NCBI GenBank assembly: GCA_023450835.1
Contig: JAEXGM010000235.1
Span: forward strand, 1-18,494
Length of the DNA: 18,494 nt
Direction: 5' to 3'
Source of the DNA: Bacillota bacterium
GTDB taxonomy: Bacteria > Bacillota > Clostridia > Lachnospirales > Lachnospiraceae
The position numbers and the translations under genes were made by a program. Positions 5,730 to 14,451 of the stretch are shown one piece after another. Numbering within the stretch: position 1 is the stretch's first letter; every line of letters starts with the position of its first letter. The notes under the pieces are model-generated. The model was not told where the DNA came from. It was given only the letters and a program-made list of their open reading frames with translations, and made no database searches.

Positions 5730-8174
5730 TTATTTTTTGGAAATTTTGATTTCTTTGTCGATTAATTCGACAAGTGCCGTATCTCCGCTTTTTATATTGC
5801 CTTCCAGAATTTCTTCTGCCAGTTTATCTTCAATATTAGTCTGTATCGCTCTCCTTAAAGGTCTTGCGCCGTAATTCTGGTCAAAGCCCTTCTCCGCAAT
5901 ATGCCCTATAATATCTTCATTTATCTCAAGAATAATATTCATCTGCTGCTTTGCTCTCTTTGTGATGGAGGAAAGCATAATGCCAACGATACTCTTAATA
6001 TCCTCTCTGGTCAGAGAGTGGAATACAATCATCTCATCAATTCTGTTAATGAATTCCGGCTTAAAGATTCTTTTTACTTCCTCTAATACGCCTTCTCTCA
6101 TCTTCTTGTAATCTTCCTTCTCATCACTTACAGAAGCAAAGCCAAGTCTTTTGGGAGCTATAATATTCTGAGCACCTGCATTGGAGGTCATAATGATAAT
6201 AGTATTCTTAAAGCTTACCTTTCTTCCCTGGGCATCTGTTATATGTCCGTCATCTAATACCTGTAAAAGAATATTAAAGACATCCGGGTGAGCCTTTTCC
6301 ACCTCATCAAAGAGGATAACGGAATAAGGATTCTGTCTTACCTTTTCGCTTAGCTGGCCGCCTTCGTCATATCCTACATACCCCGGAGGGGAACCGATAA
6401 GTTTTGATACACTGTGCTTCTCCATGTATTCGGACATATCAACACGAATCATGGAATTCTCACTGCCAAACATCGCCTCGGCAAGGGCTTTTGATAACTC
6501 TGTCTTACCGACGCCGGTAGGTCCTAAGAAGAGGAAGGAACCGATAGGTCTTCCCGGATCTTTTAATCCCACACGTCCTCGTCTGATTGCCTTGGATACT
6601 GCAGACACTGCGTCTTCCTGGCCAATAACACGCTCATGAAGTATTTTCTCCAGGTTCCTTAAACGCTCGGATTCTTCTTCTGCCAGTTTTCTTACAGGAA
6701 TCTTAGTCCAGCTTGATATGATATCTGCAATTTCATTTTCCCCAACTACAAGAAGATTATCCTGTTTCTCTTTTTCGGATTTTACCTGAAGGGCATTCAT
6801 CTTTAATGTAATATCTTCCTGCTGCCTCTTTAATTCTCCTGCTTTTTCATACTCTTCGCTCTTAATAGCCTGCTCTTTCTCTTCTTCAAGAACCTGAATC
6901 TGAGTTTCCAGCTCTTTAATCTCAGGAGATGTAATATAAGTACTTAATCTCACTTTGGAAGCCGCTTCATCCATTAAGTCAATAGCCTTATCCGGTAAAT
7001 AGCGGTCATTGATATAACGGCTTGACATTTTAACTGCAGCTTCCAGTGCTTCATCTGTTATCTTTACCTTATGATGGGCTTCATAGCTGTCTCTTAAGCC
7101 CTTTAATATAAGAATTGCTTCTTCTTCTGAAGGTTCTTCCACTACTACCGGCTGGAATCTTCTCTCCAGTGCCGCATCTTTTTCAATGTATTTGCGGTAT
7201 TCTTCTCTGGTAGTGGCACCGATTAACTGGAGTTCCCCTCTGGCTAAGGAAGGCTTTAAGATATTGGAAGCATCAATGGCTCCCTCTGCTCCGCCGGCTC
7301 CGATGATGGTATGAATCTCATCAATAAAGAGAAGTACATTGCCATCACTCATAACTTCGCTGATAACCTTCTTTATACGCTCTTCGAATTCACCTCTGTA
7401 CTTAGAACCTGCAACCATACCGGACAAATCAAGGGTCAACACTCTTTTATCCTTAATTACTTCGGGAATATTCCCTTCCACAATCTTTCTGGCAAGGCCT
7501 TCTGCTATGGCAGTTTTACCAACTCCGGGTTCTCCCACCAGACAGGGATTGTTCTTAGTTCTTCTGCTTAATATCTGAATTACTCTCTGGATTTCGCTTT
7601 CTCTTCCGATTACGGGGTCCAGCTTTCCTTCTCTTGCGTATTCTGTTAAATCCCTGCTGTACTGGTCCAGGGTAGGTGTATTGGACTTGGCTTTTGCCTT
7701 GCTTTTATTCGCTGAATATTCATTCTTAGCAGTATTCATATCTGCACCGATTGCAGTAAGCAAATCAACATAAAGTTTCTGCAGGTTGGTGCCTAAGGTA
7801 TTAAGCAGTCTGACCGCAATACAATCGGACTCTTTGATAAGAGCTATCAGAATATGCTCTGTTCCTACCGCCTGGCTTTTCAGCCTGACCGCTTCCTTAA
7901 AGCTCTGGTCTAAAATTCTCTTGGACCTTGGTGTAAATCCGTCAACTTCCACCGCTTCCATAGTAGAACTGGGAGCAATGAGCTGGTTTACAAGTTCCAG
8001 CACTTTATTCACATCAACACCGTTTTTCTCCAGTACTCTGGAAGCCACGCCATCGGATTGTAAAAGTCCGATGAGCAGATGCTCCGTCCCAACATAATTA
8101 TGGGATAATTTATAAGCAATTTCCGTGGCGTTGTTAATGGCACGTTTTGCTTCCTCTGTGTATCTCTCGTTCAT
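5730..8174 (-). CDS. clpC: ATP-dependent Clp protease ATPase subunit ClpC
   Basis: An 814-residue class I Clp/Hsp100 ATPase. It has an N-terminal double Clp_N domain (about 1-145), which in ClpC binds adaptors and phospho-arginine substrates. AAA module 1 has Walker A GEPGVGKT (214-221) and Walker B LLFIDE (281-286). A UVR-type middle region lies at about 425-465 (EEYEKAGELKRQ). AAA module 2 has Walker A GPTGVGKT (551-558) and Walker B VILFDE (619-624). The tripeptide LGF at 677-679 matches the ClpP-docking loop, so it should unfold proteins for ClpP. The start at 8174 has an ideal AGGAGG six bases upstream. It is the last gene of the gntR-mcsA-mcsB-clpC operon, 80 bases after mcsB. The gap holds a 9-bp hairpin next to its ribosome binding site. 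Confidence 0.98.
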   Translation of the reverse strand: MNERYTEEAKRAINNATEIAYKLSHNYVGTEHLLIGLLQSDGVASRVLEKNGVDVNKVLELVNQLIAPSSTMEAVEVDGFTPRSKRILDQSFKEAVRLKSQAVGTEHILIALIKESDCIAVRLLNTLGTNLQKLYVDLLTAIGADMNTAKNEYSANKSKAKAKSNTPTLDQYSRDLTEYAREGKLDPVIGRESEIQRVIQILSRRTKNNPCLVGEPGVGKTAIAEGLARKIVEGNIPEVIKDKRVLTLDLSGMVAGSKYRGEFEERIKKVISEVMSDGNVLLFIDEIHTIIGAGGAEGAIDASNILKPSLARGELQLIGATTREEYRKYIEKDAALERRFQPVVVEEPSEEEAILILKGLRDSYEAHHKVKITDEALEAAVKMSSRYINDRYLPDKAIDLMDEAASKVRLSTYITSPEIKELETQIQVLEEEKEQAIKSEEYEKAGELKRQQEDITLKMNALQVKSEKEKQDNLLVVGENEIADIISSWTKIPVRKLAEEESERLRNLEKILHERVIGQEDAVSAVSKAIRRGRVGLKDPGRPIGSFLFLGPTGVGKTELSKALAEAMFGSENSMIRVDMSEYMEKHSVSKLIGSPPGYVGYDEGGQLSEKVRQNPYSVILFDEVEKAHPDVFNILLQVLDDGHITDAQGRKVSFKNTIIIMTSNAGAQNIIAPKRLGFASVSDEKEDYKKMREGVLEEVKRIFKPEFINRIDEMIVFHSLTREDIKSIVGIMLSSITKRAKQQMNIILEINEDIIGHIAEKGFDQNYGARPLRRAIQTNIEDKLAEEILEGNIKSGDTALVELIDKEIKISKK

Positions 8175-8189
8175 ATTATACCTCCTGCA

Positions 8190-8211
8190 TAACGCAGACC
8201 TGTCTGCGTTA
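8190..8211. repeat. Perfect 9-bp hairpin abutting the clpC ribosome binding site
   Basis: TAACGCAGA (8190-8198) and TCTGCGTTA (8203-8211) are exact reverse complements around a 4-base loop. In the mRNA the stem ends three bases before AGGAGG of clpC. No T-run follows. It could mark an RNA processing point, protect the clpC mRNA 5' end, or modulate translation. Confidence 0.7.
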
Positions 8212-8254
8212 CTGCCTTAATAAGTGACATTCCTAAACACGTAGTTGAAAATAC

Positions 8255-9289
8255 TTATACCATATCCGGAAGCTTCTCCCTGATATAGTCTGCTCTGAAT
8301 CTGTCTCTTTGTGCACTGCCCATATTTTTATCCAGTATGCATTGCAGATTGCCCGGCTGAATTTCCATCATCAGTTCATGAACATTACAATTTTCCTCTA
8401 AACTCAGTAATTCCAGATCAATACCTAATTTAACCTGGGAAAGTAAGGTCATTGCATCTGATGAAGACAATTGTTTCGCATATTTTAAGACTCCATAGGA
8501 GCGGTGAACTTTATCTTCAAATTCATCGTAATTGTGTGTCAGTATATACTCCCTGTATCTGCGTTCCTGTTTCATTACCTGCTCTACGATACGGTTAAGG
8601 CTTTCTATGATTTCCCGCTCCGTACTGCCAAGAGTCTTCTGGTTGGATATCTGATACAGATTTCCTACACTCTTTGAAGCTTCCCCATAGGTACCTCTTA
8701 AAGCTATGCCGTATTGGGAGAGTTCCTCTGCCAGTTTTACAATCTTACCGGTTACATTAAGTGCCGGCAAAAACATCATATAGGAGGCCCTGAGCCCTGT
8801 TCCGACATTGGTCGGGCAGGAGGTCAGGTATCCATACTTTTCATGATAAGCATAGTCAAAGAGTTCACTGGCAACATCATCTGCCGCATTAGCCTCTGCA
8901 AATGCTCCCATGATATTCATTCCGCCTGTAATGGATTGAATACGAAGATGGTCCTCTTCATTTAACATAATACTGACTCTTTCATCTTCCGAGAGAATCA
9001 GCCCGGTGCTCTGTTCTCTTGCCAGCAGAAGGGGGCTTATAATATGTCTCTCCATCATTGCTGTCTTTTCTGAATCAGTAAGCCCATCTATATTACAGCT
9101 GTAATATTTTTTTTCATTTTTAGTCTCAAGAACAGGAGTAGCTGCCTTTAAATTCTCTACCAATTCAAGGGCCTGCTCATCACTTAACTTTGCCGAGAAA
9201 GGAAAAGACTTGAGATTTCTTGCCAAGCGCACACGGCTGGAAATTACAACATCACTGTTCTTACCTGTTTCCTTATACCATTTAAGCAT
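8255..9289 (-). CDS. mcsB: Protein arginine kinase McsB
   Basis: A 344-residue protein of the phosphagen (guanidino) kinase fold. The nucleotide-binding start SSRVRLARN is at 17-25, NEEDHLR at 110-116, the cysteine loop TSCPTNVGTGLRAS at 156-169 (Cys158) and RGTYGE at 198-203. Near the C-terminus RDRFRADYIRE (328-338) fits the RDxxRAxxIR phospho-arginine-binding site that activates McsB. In Firmicutes McsB phosphorylates arginines on misfolded proteins and repressors, marking them for ClpC-ClpP. All expected residues are visible, so it should be active. It overlaps the end of mcsA by eight bases (ATGCTTAA), suggesting translational coupling, and GGAGGAG lies eight bases before the ATG. Confidence 0.97.
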   Translation of the reverse strand: MLKWYKETGKNSDVVISSRVRLARNLKSFPFSAKLSDEQALELVENLKAATPVLETKNEKKYYSCNIDGLTDSEKTAMMERHIISPLLLAREQSTGLILSEDERVSIMLNEEDHLRIQSITGGMNIMGAFAEANAADDVASELFDYAYHEKYGYLTSCPTNVGTGLRASYMMFLPALNVTGKIVKLAEELSQYGIALRGTYGEASKSVGNLYQISNQKTLGSTEREIIESLNRIVEQVMKQERRYREYILTHNYDEFEDKVHRSYGVLKYAKQLSSSDAMTLLSQVKLGIDLELLSLEENCNVHELMMEIQPGNLQCILDKNMGSAQRDRFRADYIREKLPDMV

Positions 9290-9830
9290 TATTAATCTCC
9301 TCCTTTTTTAACTGACGGATTCGATCTCTTAACCTCGCTGCTTCTTCAAATTCTTCTTTTTCGACGGCATCCTGCAGTTTTATAGAGAGTTTATCTATTT
9401 CTGACAGCTCTTTTACAAGCTTCTCTGTTCCTGATTCAAATCCCTTTGGTCTCTTGCCGGTATGGGTATCCGACCCCTGGATATTTCGAAGGCTCTTTTC
9501 CAGTCCTTTTTTAAAACTGTCATAGCAATCTGCGCATCCAAAGCGTCCTTCTTTTAAGAACTCAGAATAAGTCATACCGCAATGATCGCATACAGGTTCT
9601 TTCTCTGTCTGCTCTGCCCCGTGAAGATTTCCAGGAGCTGCATAATTACCAAGAATGGAGGACAAAAGGCTTCCCAGGGTCATTTCCTGATTCGACATAC
9701 CTGAACCCATTGAAAAAGAGGTGTATTCCAATGCACATTCTTCGCACAGATGCTGTTCTTTCTTTTCACCGTTTATAATTTCAGTATAATATACTTTGGC
9801 TTGATTTTTTTTGCATTTATCACACAACAT
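9282..9830 (-). CDS. mcsA: McsA, zinc-binding activator of the McsB arginine kinase
   Basis: A 182-residue protein with two CxxC pairs at the N-terminus (Cys3/6 and Cys29/32), two more in the middle (Cys81/84 and Cys99/102), and a C-terminal UVR domain at about 148-176 (EKEEFEEAARLRDRIRQLK). This is the McsA plan; in the family it binds zinc and stimulates McsB, and the UVR helix pair contacts ClpC. The start is set at the ATG at 9830, with AGGAGG eight bases upstream. The open frame extends to a GTG at 9872, overlapping the end of gntR, but that start has no ribosome binding site and would put 14 extra residues before the first zinc ligand. It lies 38 bases after gntR. Confidence 0.93.
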   Translation of the reverse strand: MLCDKCKKNQAKVYYTEIINGEKKEQHLCEECALEYTSFSMGSGMSNQEMTLGSLLSSILGNYAAPGNLHGAEQTEKEPVCDHCGMTYSEFLKEGRFGCADCYDSFKKGLEKSLRNIQGSDTHTGKRPKGFESGTEKLVKELSEIDKLSIKLQDAVEKEEFEEAARLRDRIRQLKKEEINNA

Positions 9831-9868
9831 AGCTACATCCTCCTGTCCGGATGTGATTTCGGTTACGG

Positions 9869-10255
9869 TCACTTCTCTTTATCAACGGAACAGAAATCAC
9901 AGAATATACGATCTACAATTTCGTGGACTTCGTCACTGCTGATGTTCTTGCAGACTGCTCTGGCAAGAAGCACTCTCAGTTCTCCTGCTAGTTCTTCCAT
10001 AGCCTTATATTTGTCGGTACTTACTGCAATTACTGCACCTTTCCTCCGGTCCAGCTTTAAATACCCCTGCTGCCTTAAGATAGTATATGCCTTATTCACA
10101 GTATGCATGTTAATACCGATATCATCTGCTAAATCGCGAACAGAAGGCAGATTGTCGCCTTCCCTGTACTCAGCATTCGCAATACCAAATATAATCTGAT
10201 TACATAGCTGGATATAGAAAGCTTCATCACTATTAAAATCAATAGTTACTATCAA
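9869..10255 (-). CDS. GntR/YtrA-family transcriptional repressor heading the clp operon
   Basis: A 128-residue protein with the short YtrA/YhcF form of GntR regulators. A winged helix occupies about residues 10-78: EAFYIQLCNQIIFGIANAEY, then LPSVRDLADDIGINMHTVNK as the helix-turn-helix and GYLKLDRRKGAVI as the wing. A short helical tail of about 50 residues replaces the usual ligand-binding domain. The start is a TTG at 10255, because AGGAGGTGG lies six bases before it; the GTG at 10264 lies within that ribosome binding site and cannot use it. Its promoter carries a perfect palindrome over the -10, so autorepression is likely. It occupies the place of ctsR in the Bacillus ctsR-mcsA-mcsB-clpC operon but is unrelated in sequence. 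That it represses the whole operon is inference from position. Confidence 0.9.
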   Translation of the reverse strand: MIVTIDFNSDEAFYIQLCNQIIFGIANAEYREGDNLPSVRDLADDIGINMHTVNKAYTILRQQGYLKLDRRKGAVIAVSTDKYKAMEELAGELRVLLARAVCKNISSDEVHEIVDRIFCDFCSVDKEK

Positions 10256-10284
10256 ATTAGCCACCTCCTGAAATGTTCGTTATA

Positions 10285-10309
10285 TTTGTTATACTGTCAG
10301 TATAACAAA
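10285..10309. promoter_or_regulatory. Perfect 25-bp palindrome, likely GntR operator
   Basis: TTTGTTATACT (10285-10295) and AGTATAACAAA (10299-10309) are exact reverse complements around GTC. The palindrome covers the -10 box and predicted start point. A further TATAAC half-site follows in the transcribed direction (about 10279-10284). The spacing fits a dimeric winged-helix regulator. Confidence 0.8.
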
Positions 10310-10326
10310 ATTCTTCTTAAAGTCAA
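10299..10326 (-). promoter_or_regulatory. Sigma-A promoter of gntR-mcsA-mcsB-clpC
   Basis: On the minus strand TTGACT (10326-10321), 16 bases, then TATACT (10304-10299), each 5 of 6 to consensus. It begins 13 bases after the upstream gene's stop codon. The start point would be near 10292, inside the palindrome. Confidence 0.75.
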
Positions 10327-10338
10327 GTATTTTTTCTG

Positions 10339-11571
10339 TCAGTCTTCCGTGTTCTTATTCTTTAGGACCATTCGGATAATCCCTATTGCCAGCGCGCTGC
10401 AGATTCCTGTTAAGACTGCTGCCACTATTCCAAGAATCATAATTTGATTCTGATAGTGTTCTATATTTCTGGAATTCTTAGGAATTACCAGCTTCTCGCC
10501 GCCATTTATTGAAACCGGATTAAAACGCTGAATCGTATTTTCTCTTCTGTCTAACTGGTAGAAGCCTTTAAGCCCGCTCTTGTTCTCACCATAGATTAAA
10601 AGGAAATCACTGTCCAGGTCAGATGTATTTGCATATACACTTATCGTTGTACCATTTACTATCAGAGAGGTCTTTTCAAATCCATCCGGTATGGTAACAT
10701 CCTCTCCCGGTGTCAGCAGTTTCAGGTAGAAGCCCCCTGTAAGATAATTGTTCTCCCCATCCTTTTCAAGCTGCAACTTACCGATTGCGTCCTCATTAAT
10801 TCCCGCATTTTCTTCCGGCTGTGTATCTTCCGGTGCTGTCACTTCCGCCGCTTCTTTTATTACATCCAGGGTGTAGGTCTTTACTTTACCGGACTGCGCC
10901 TTTACGCCGATTTCAACTGTATTATGCCCTGTTTTAAAATCTTTATTTCCTGTTATGGAAACCGTAGCCAGGGCATCCTCGGAGAGGGCACTGATTACCA
11001 GCTGGTTTACATCGGAAGTCACTGCAACCGAGTAGTTGGTAGTATCCTTTGCAAATCCTGTTGATAGTGTTCCTGGTGTTATTTTCAATTCTTTTAAATC
11101 CGCGTTATCGGATGTAGATTTATCCGACACGACTTCAATTTTCAATTGATTCTGTGAGACTGACATATTGTCTCCTGAGTCAAAGGTATATACACTTGTC
11201 TGATCGCCCAGGGAAAGTGTTGCTTCCCCATAGTTTATTGCGTGAAATTTAAGAGCATATTTTCTTTCGGAGTCACCCTGAGGAACGCCGGTATCGGTTA
11301 TCTTCACCAAGCCTTCTCCTCCGGCAGCGACTTTGCTTTCGTTGTCAAATTCCAATATATCAGCATTATATGACAGATAGCCTTCAAAGTCTCCTATAAG
11401 GTCCTCAGAAGTCAGATAGATGCTTACAATTACAGTATCACCTTTCTTGACCGACTTATTATCTGCTGTAATATCAATATTAGCACTGGCCGCCTGGCAT
11501 ACTTTAAACGGTAAGAACAATACTACCATTACGAATGCCAGTTTTAATATCATCTTATATTTATTTTTCAT
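10339..11571 (-). CDS. Exported, membrane-anchored protein with cohesin-like and cadherin-like domains
   Basis: About 410 residues. An N-terminal signal peptide (MKNKYKMILKLAFVMVVLFL) ends near QAASA. Residues about 30-148 resemble a cohesin fold: a KKGDTVIVSIYL strand, then GDFEGYLSYNADILEFDN. Residues about 157-240 fit the cadherin-like beta-sandwich (DLKELKITPGTLSTGF...TVEIGVKAQSGKVKTYTLDV). An acidic linker and a further region follow, then one membrane helix at about 377-400 with a basic cytoplasmic tail. It should therefore face outward, fixed to the membrane. No dockerin partner is visible here. Two starts are possible: 11583 (GGAGG four bases before) or 11571 (GGAGG five bases before); the second gives a more usual signal peptide. 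The next gene upstream, an autolysin, shares the cadherin-like domain. Confidence 0.8.
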   Translation of the reverse strand: MKNKYKMILKLAFVMVVLFLPFKVCQAASANIDITADNKSVKKGDTVIVSIYLTSEDLIGDFEGYLSYNADILEFDNESKVAAGGEGLVKITDTGVPQGDSERKYALKFHAINYGEATLSLGDQTSVYTFDSGDNMSVSQNQLKIEVVSDKSTSDNADLKELKITPGTLSTGFAKDTTNYSVAVTSDVNQLVISALSEDALATVSITGNKDFKTGHNTVEIGVKAQSGKVKTYTLDVIKEAAEVTAPEDTQPEENAGINEDAIGKLQLEKDGENNYLTGGFYLKLLTPGEDVTIPDGFEKTSLIVNGTTISVYANTSDLDSDFLLIYGENKSGLKGFYQLDRRENTIQRFNPVSINGGEKLVIPKNSRNIEHYQNQIMILGIVAAVLTGICSALAIGIIRMVLKNKNTED

Positions 11572-11669
11572 ATCTTCCTCCATTCCGCCTCCCTTGGCAG
11601 CTAATTAGTTCAGATAAACGAATTAATGCTCGCTTTTATTAAGAGGCTTAACGTATTTTTTCTATTGTT

Positions 11670-11694
11670 AAAAAAGCCGCAGTGCGGCTTTTTT
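11670..11694. terminator. Bidirectional Rho-independent terminator
   Basis: AAAAAAGCCGC and GCGGCTTTTTT form an 11-bp perfect stem around AGT, with A- and T-runs on both sides. It lies 34 bases after the autolysin stop codon and separates that gene from the cohesin-like gene. No clear promoter was found between it and 11571. Confidence 0.92.
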
Positions 11695-11727
11695 GTAAAG
11701 AGTCTGCTGTATGGATTCTGTCACTCC

Positions 11728-14379
11728 TTAGGGTGTAACAGCAGCTTCTCTGAAGACATTGATAATATAATTCCTTATATTTCCGTTCTCTGCAATGACA
11801 CTAACAGTTACCATATTCATTCCCTCATTCAGCAGAACGCTTCCTGTACCGGAAACCGTTGCCTTGGAGCTGACAGCTGCAGCAGACACATTGATAGTAG
11901 CAGCCGTATTCGGAACAATAACAGAGTACTGTTGGTCTGCCTTTAAATCAAAGGTAGGAGATAAGGTATATCCGCTAATGGCAAGTGATTTCAGCCAGTT
12001 ATTAGGATTATAGGCTTTTGCCGGTACTCCGCAGACTGTGGCCGGCATATTAAGATATACCGGTATAGAGAATACCAGGGGCATAGTGCTCATATTGCTG
12101 TATGCTGTATAAGTTTTTGCAGCTTCTGCATTGGGTGCTTCAATGTTTGACATGTATTGATGAGAGAAAGTAGAAGTTGCTGTCATGTTAAATTTCTGAA
12201 GATATATGGTATCCTGCCCTCTCTTGATATATGTACTTCCAATTATGTATGCCCCACCAACAATAGCTTTATACGGATTGTTCCAGGGTATTAGGTACAG
12301 ACTGTTCAAACTGCTGCTCGTTGTTCCGCTCTGGGCATATTTTAAGCCGTTGAGAACTGCTCCTCCGGAAGAGGTACTGTTATATGCTCCGATATTAAAG
12401 AAATTGAACAGTCCTGTGTAGCCGGATACCTTCCCGCTTACACTGTCACTTAAGGTAGTAGTGCCGGTAACCACTTCCTGCTTGGAACGGCTGGCAAGAT
12501 GATAAGGGCTTACTCCTGAATAACTGGCAGCATCCATAAATGTCTGGGAATAGGTCTTCGTTAAGGCGGTACCGTTATCATCCGTATAGTTATAGGCTGT
12601 ATTGTAAAGAGCTGTATTATAAAGAATATTCTCTACCCCTGCTGCGTTCTGATATTGTGCATTAAAGGCAAGGGTCTCAAATTGGAATATTCCCTTTTCC
12701 GTCAGAAAGTTCCTTGGGTCCATATAATATTTTAACCCGTCGCTGGAGGGTGTAACCCAGGTAGAGCCATCAAAAGGTACAAAGGAATCGGTTTCCCACT
12801 TGTAGGCGCCTGTCGCAAAGGACAGCCACTCAACACTTTTTGATTTCGTGATCAGATTGACCCCCAGGGCGCTTTCTTTTGTAACAGCCGTCTGCCAGTC
12901 AATCCCTGTCTGTATAGCATTGAATACCCAGGTTGGATGTGCCTGATGGAGCACTCTCAAATTCGTCTTATAGCTTTCCGGAAATCCCTGAGCAGTCAGA
13001 TATCCTTCGAAATCAGTATCGCTCATACCACTTCCGGGTGCCGGTGTCGGCGTTGCAGCGGTGTAATTCAGGAAATCCATAGCCGTGTTATCCACGAATC
13101 CTCCGGTACCATTGGCTATATAAGCTGCCTGCACATATCCTCCTGCCTCTTTTCCGCCTTTGGTAAAGCTGACGTAATACCAGGAAACAGAATTCTGAAC
13201 TGTGGAACTTAGAATCATAACTTTTTCACTGGGTGAAAGGGTTACCGGTGCATAAGCAGTTGTCAGCAATAAATCCTGGCTGTTTATAATGTTTACATAT
13301 ACATATACCGGCCCTGTAAACTGCACAATTCCCTCTGTTCCGGATGGAGTAGGCGTAGGTGTCGGAGTAATAGTAGGTGTTGGTGTTTGGGTCGGTGTGG
13401 ATGTCGGTGCTTTCGTTGGCGTTGGCGTCGGAGTTGGTGTAGATGTTGGCGCTTTTGTTGGTGCTTTTGTTGGGGTTGGGGTCGGAGTTACTGTACTTTT
13501 AGTAAAGGATATCTGATCAGCAGGAATATATCCTGTATATTTTACAGTACCTTTCTTGTAAGTTACCTTGAACCACTTTTTCCCTTTGGTATCAGTCGTT
13601 TCTGAAAGGATTGAAACAGCAGCCTTTGCTGCAATAGATATCCCCTTCTTTTTACTATCCGTTATTACCGCAGAACTACTGGAAGCCGATTTCTTAAGGC
13701 TTACCGCTGCTGTTACTGTTCCACTTATAACGGCGGACCCTGACAGCTTTACGTAATCACTGACAGTGTAACCGGTACCTGTCTTTTTGTTTACAGTATA
13801 GGTAATCTTATACCATTTCTGAGAGCTCTTTATTGTTTCATCGATAATTGTTACCTTTTGATTCTTACTTAATGCAGTAACTTTCTTTGCAGTTGTGCCT
13901 GCCGCACTCCTCACATTGACGTTTGAAGCGGTAATCACAGCGCTGATTTTATAACTGCTGGTCCCAGAGGAAGTTGTACTGCCTGTTCCCGGAGTAGGTG
14001 TAGGTGTTACAGTTGGTGTTATTTTCGGCGTTGGTGTGGGAGTGGCTGTATTTCCTGAACTGCCGGTAGTCTTAACATATGTACCAAGTATATAGCCCTC
14101 TTCTTTTACTCCGCTGAACGTGAAAGAGATAAGATACCAGTCTCCCACTTTCTTTACCAGGGTAACCGTTTCTCCCTGTTTCAGATAGGCATTACTTCCC
14201 TTTACCTTTACCATATCATAGCTTGTCCCAGGGCCTGAACGGATATTCAGACTAGTGGCAGTAACAGTTCCTTTGCTTTCAGCGAATACCTCTGAATTAC
14301 AAACCGGTAATAGCTGTATTGTAAGGACTACCAGGCATAACAGCAGCCCCATAATTCTTTTGCACTTATACTTTCTCAT
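11728..14379 (-). CDS. Secreted glucosaminidase-type cell-wall hydrolase with four SH3b-like repeats
   Basis: About 883 residues. A signal peptide (MRKYKCKRIMGLLLCLVVLT...) ends near FAES. SH3b-like repeats lie at about 36-103 (with NIRSGPG), 145-212 (NVRSAAG), 218-292 and 351-421; these usually bind cell wall. PT-rich linkers lie at about 112-130, 297-345 and 442-447. A glucosaminidase-like catalytic domain spans about 455-740, with HLASRSKQEV (627-636, candidate catalytic Glu635), GLFNFFNIGAYNS (656-668) and NPYKAIVGGAYIIG (701-714). A C-terminal cadherin-like beta-sandwich (796-876) follows. It probably cuts glycan strands during growth or separation. Start: 14379 (or the adjacent ATG at 14382), after AAAGGG; the frame runs on to 14496 through a repeat array and is not a credible N-terminus. 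The upstream palindrome array may control it. Confidence 0.9.
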   Translation of the reverse strand: MRKYKCKRIMGLLLCLVVLTIQLLPVCNSEVFAESKGTVTATSLNIRSGPGTSYDMVKVKGSNAYLKQGETVTLVKKVGDWYLISFTFSGVKEEGYILGTYVKTTGSSGNTATPTPTPKITPTVTPTPTPGTGSTTSSGTSSYKISAVITASNVNVRSAAGTTAKKVTALSKNQKVTIIDETIKSSQKWYKITYTVNKKTGTGYTVSDYVKLSGSAVISGTVTAAVSLKKSASSSSAVITDSKKKGISIAAKAAVSILSETTDTKGKKWFKVTYKKGTVKYTGYIPADQISFTKSTVTPTPTPTKAPTKAPTSTPTPTPTPTKAPTSTPTQTPTPTITPTPTPTPSGTEGIVQFTGPVYVYVNIINSQDLLLTTAYAPVTLSPSEKVMILSSTVQNSVSWYYVSFTKGGKEAGGYVQAAYIANGTGGFVDNTAMDFLNYTAATPTPAPGSGMSDTDFEGYLTAQGFPESYKTNLRVLHQAHPTWVFNAIQTGIDWQTAVTKESALGVNLITKSKSVEWLSFATGAYKWETDSFVPFDGSTWVTPSSDGLKYYMDPRNFLTEKGIFQFETLAFNAQYQNAAGVENILYNTALYNTAYNYTDDNGTALTKTYSQTFMDAASYSGVSPYHLASRSKQEVVTGTTTLSDSVSGKVSGYTGLFNFFNIGAYNSTSSGGAVLNGLKYAQSGTTSSSLNSLYLIPWNNPYKAIVGGAYIIGSTYIKRGQDTIYLQKFNMTATSTFSHQYMSNIEAPNAEAAKTYTAYSNMSTMPLVFSIPVYLNMPATVCGVPAKAYNPNNWLKSLAISGYTLSPTFDLKADQQYSVIVPNTAATINVSAAAVSSKATVSGTGSVLLNEGMNMVTVSVIAENGNIRNYIINVFREAAVTP

Positions 14380-14451
14380 CATAATTCCCTTTCTTTTCCT
14401 AAGACAACACTTCCACTTTCTCCCTATTTGCCCATAATTGTACATAATACC

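Noticed and set aside
9831..9872. GTG start for mcsA overlapping gntR
   Set aside because: No ribosome binding site; AGGAGG precedes the ATG at 9830, and the protein then begins right at the zinc-binding cysteines as in the family.
13289..13516. Plus-strand open frame rich in Gly-Val repeats
   Set aside because: It is the reverse-strand reading of the PT-rich linker codons of the autolysin; no ribosome binding site.
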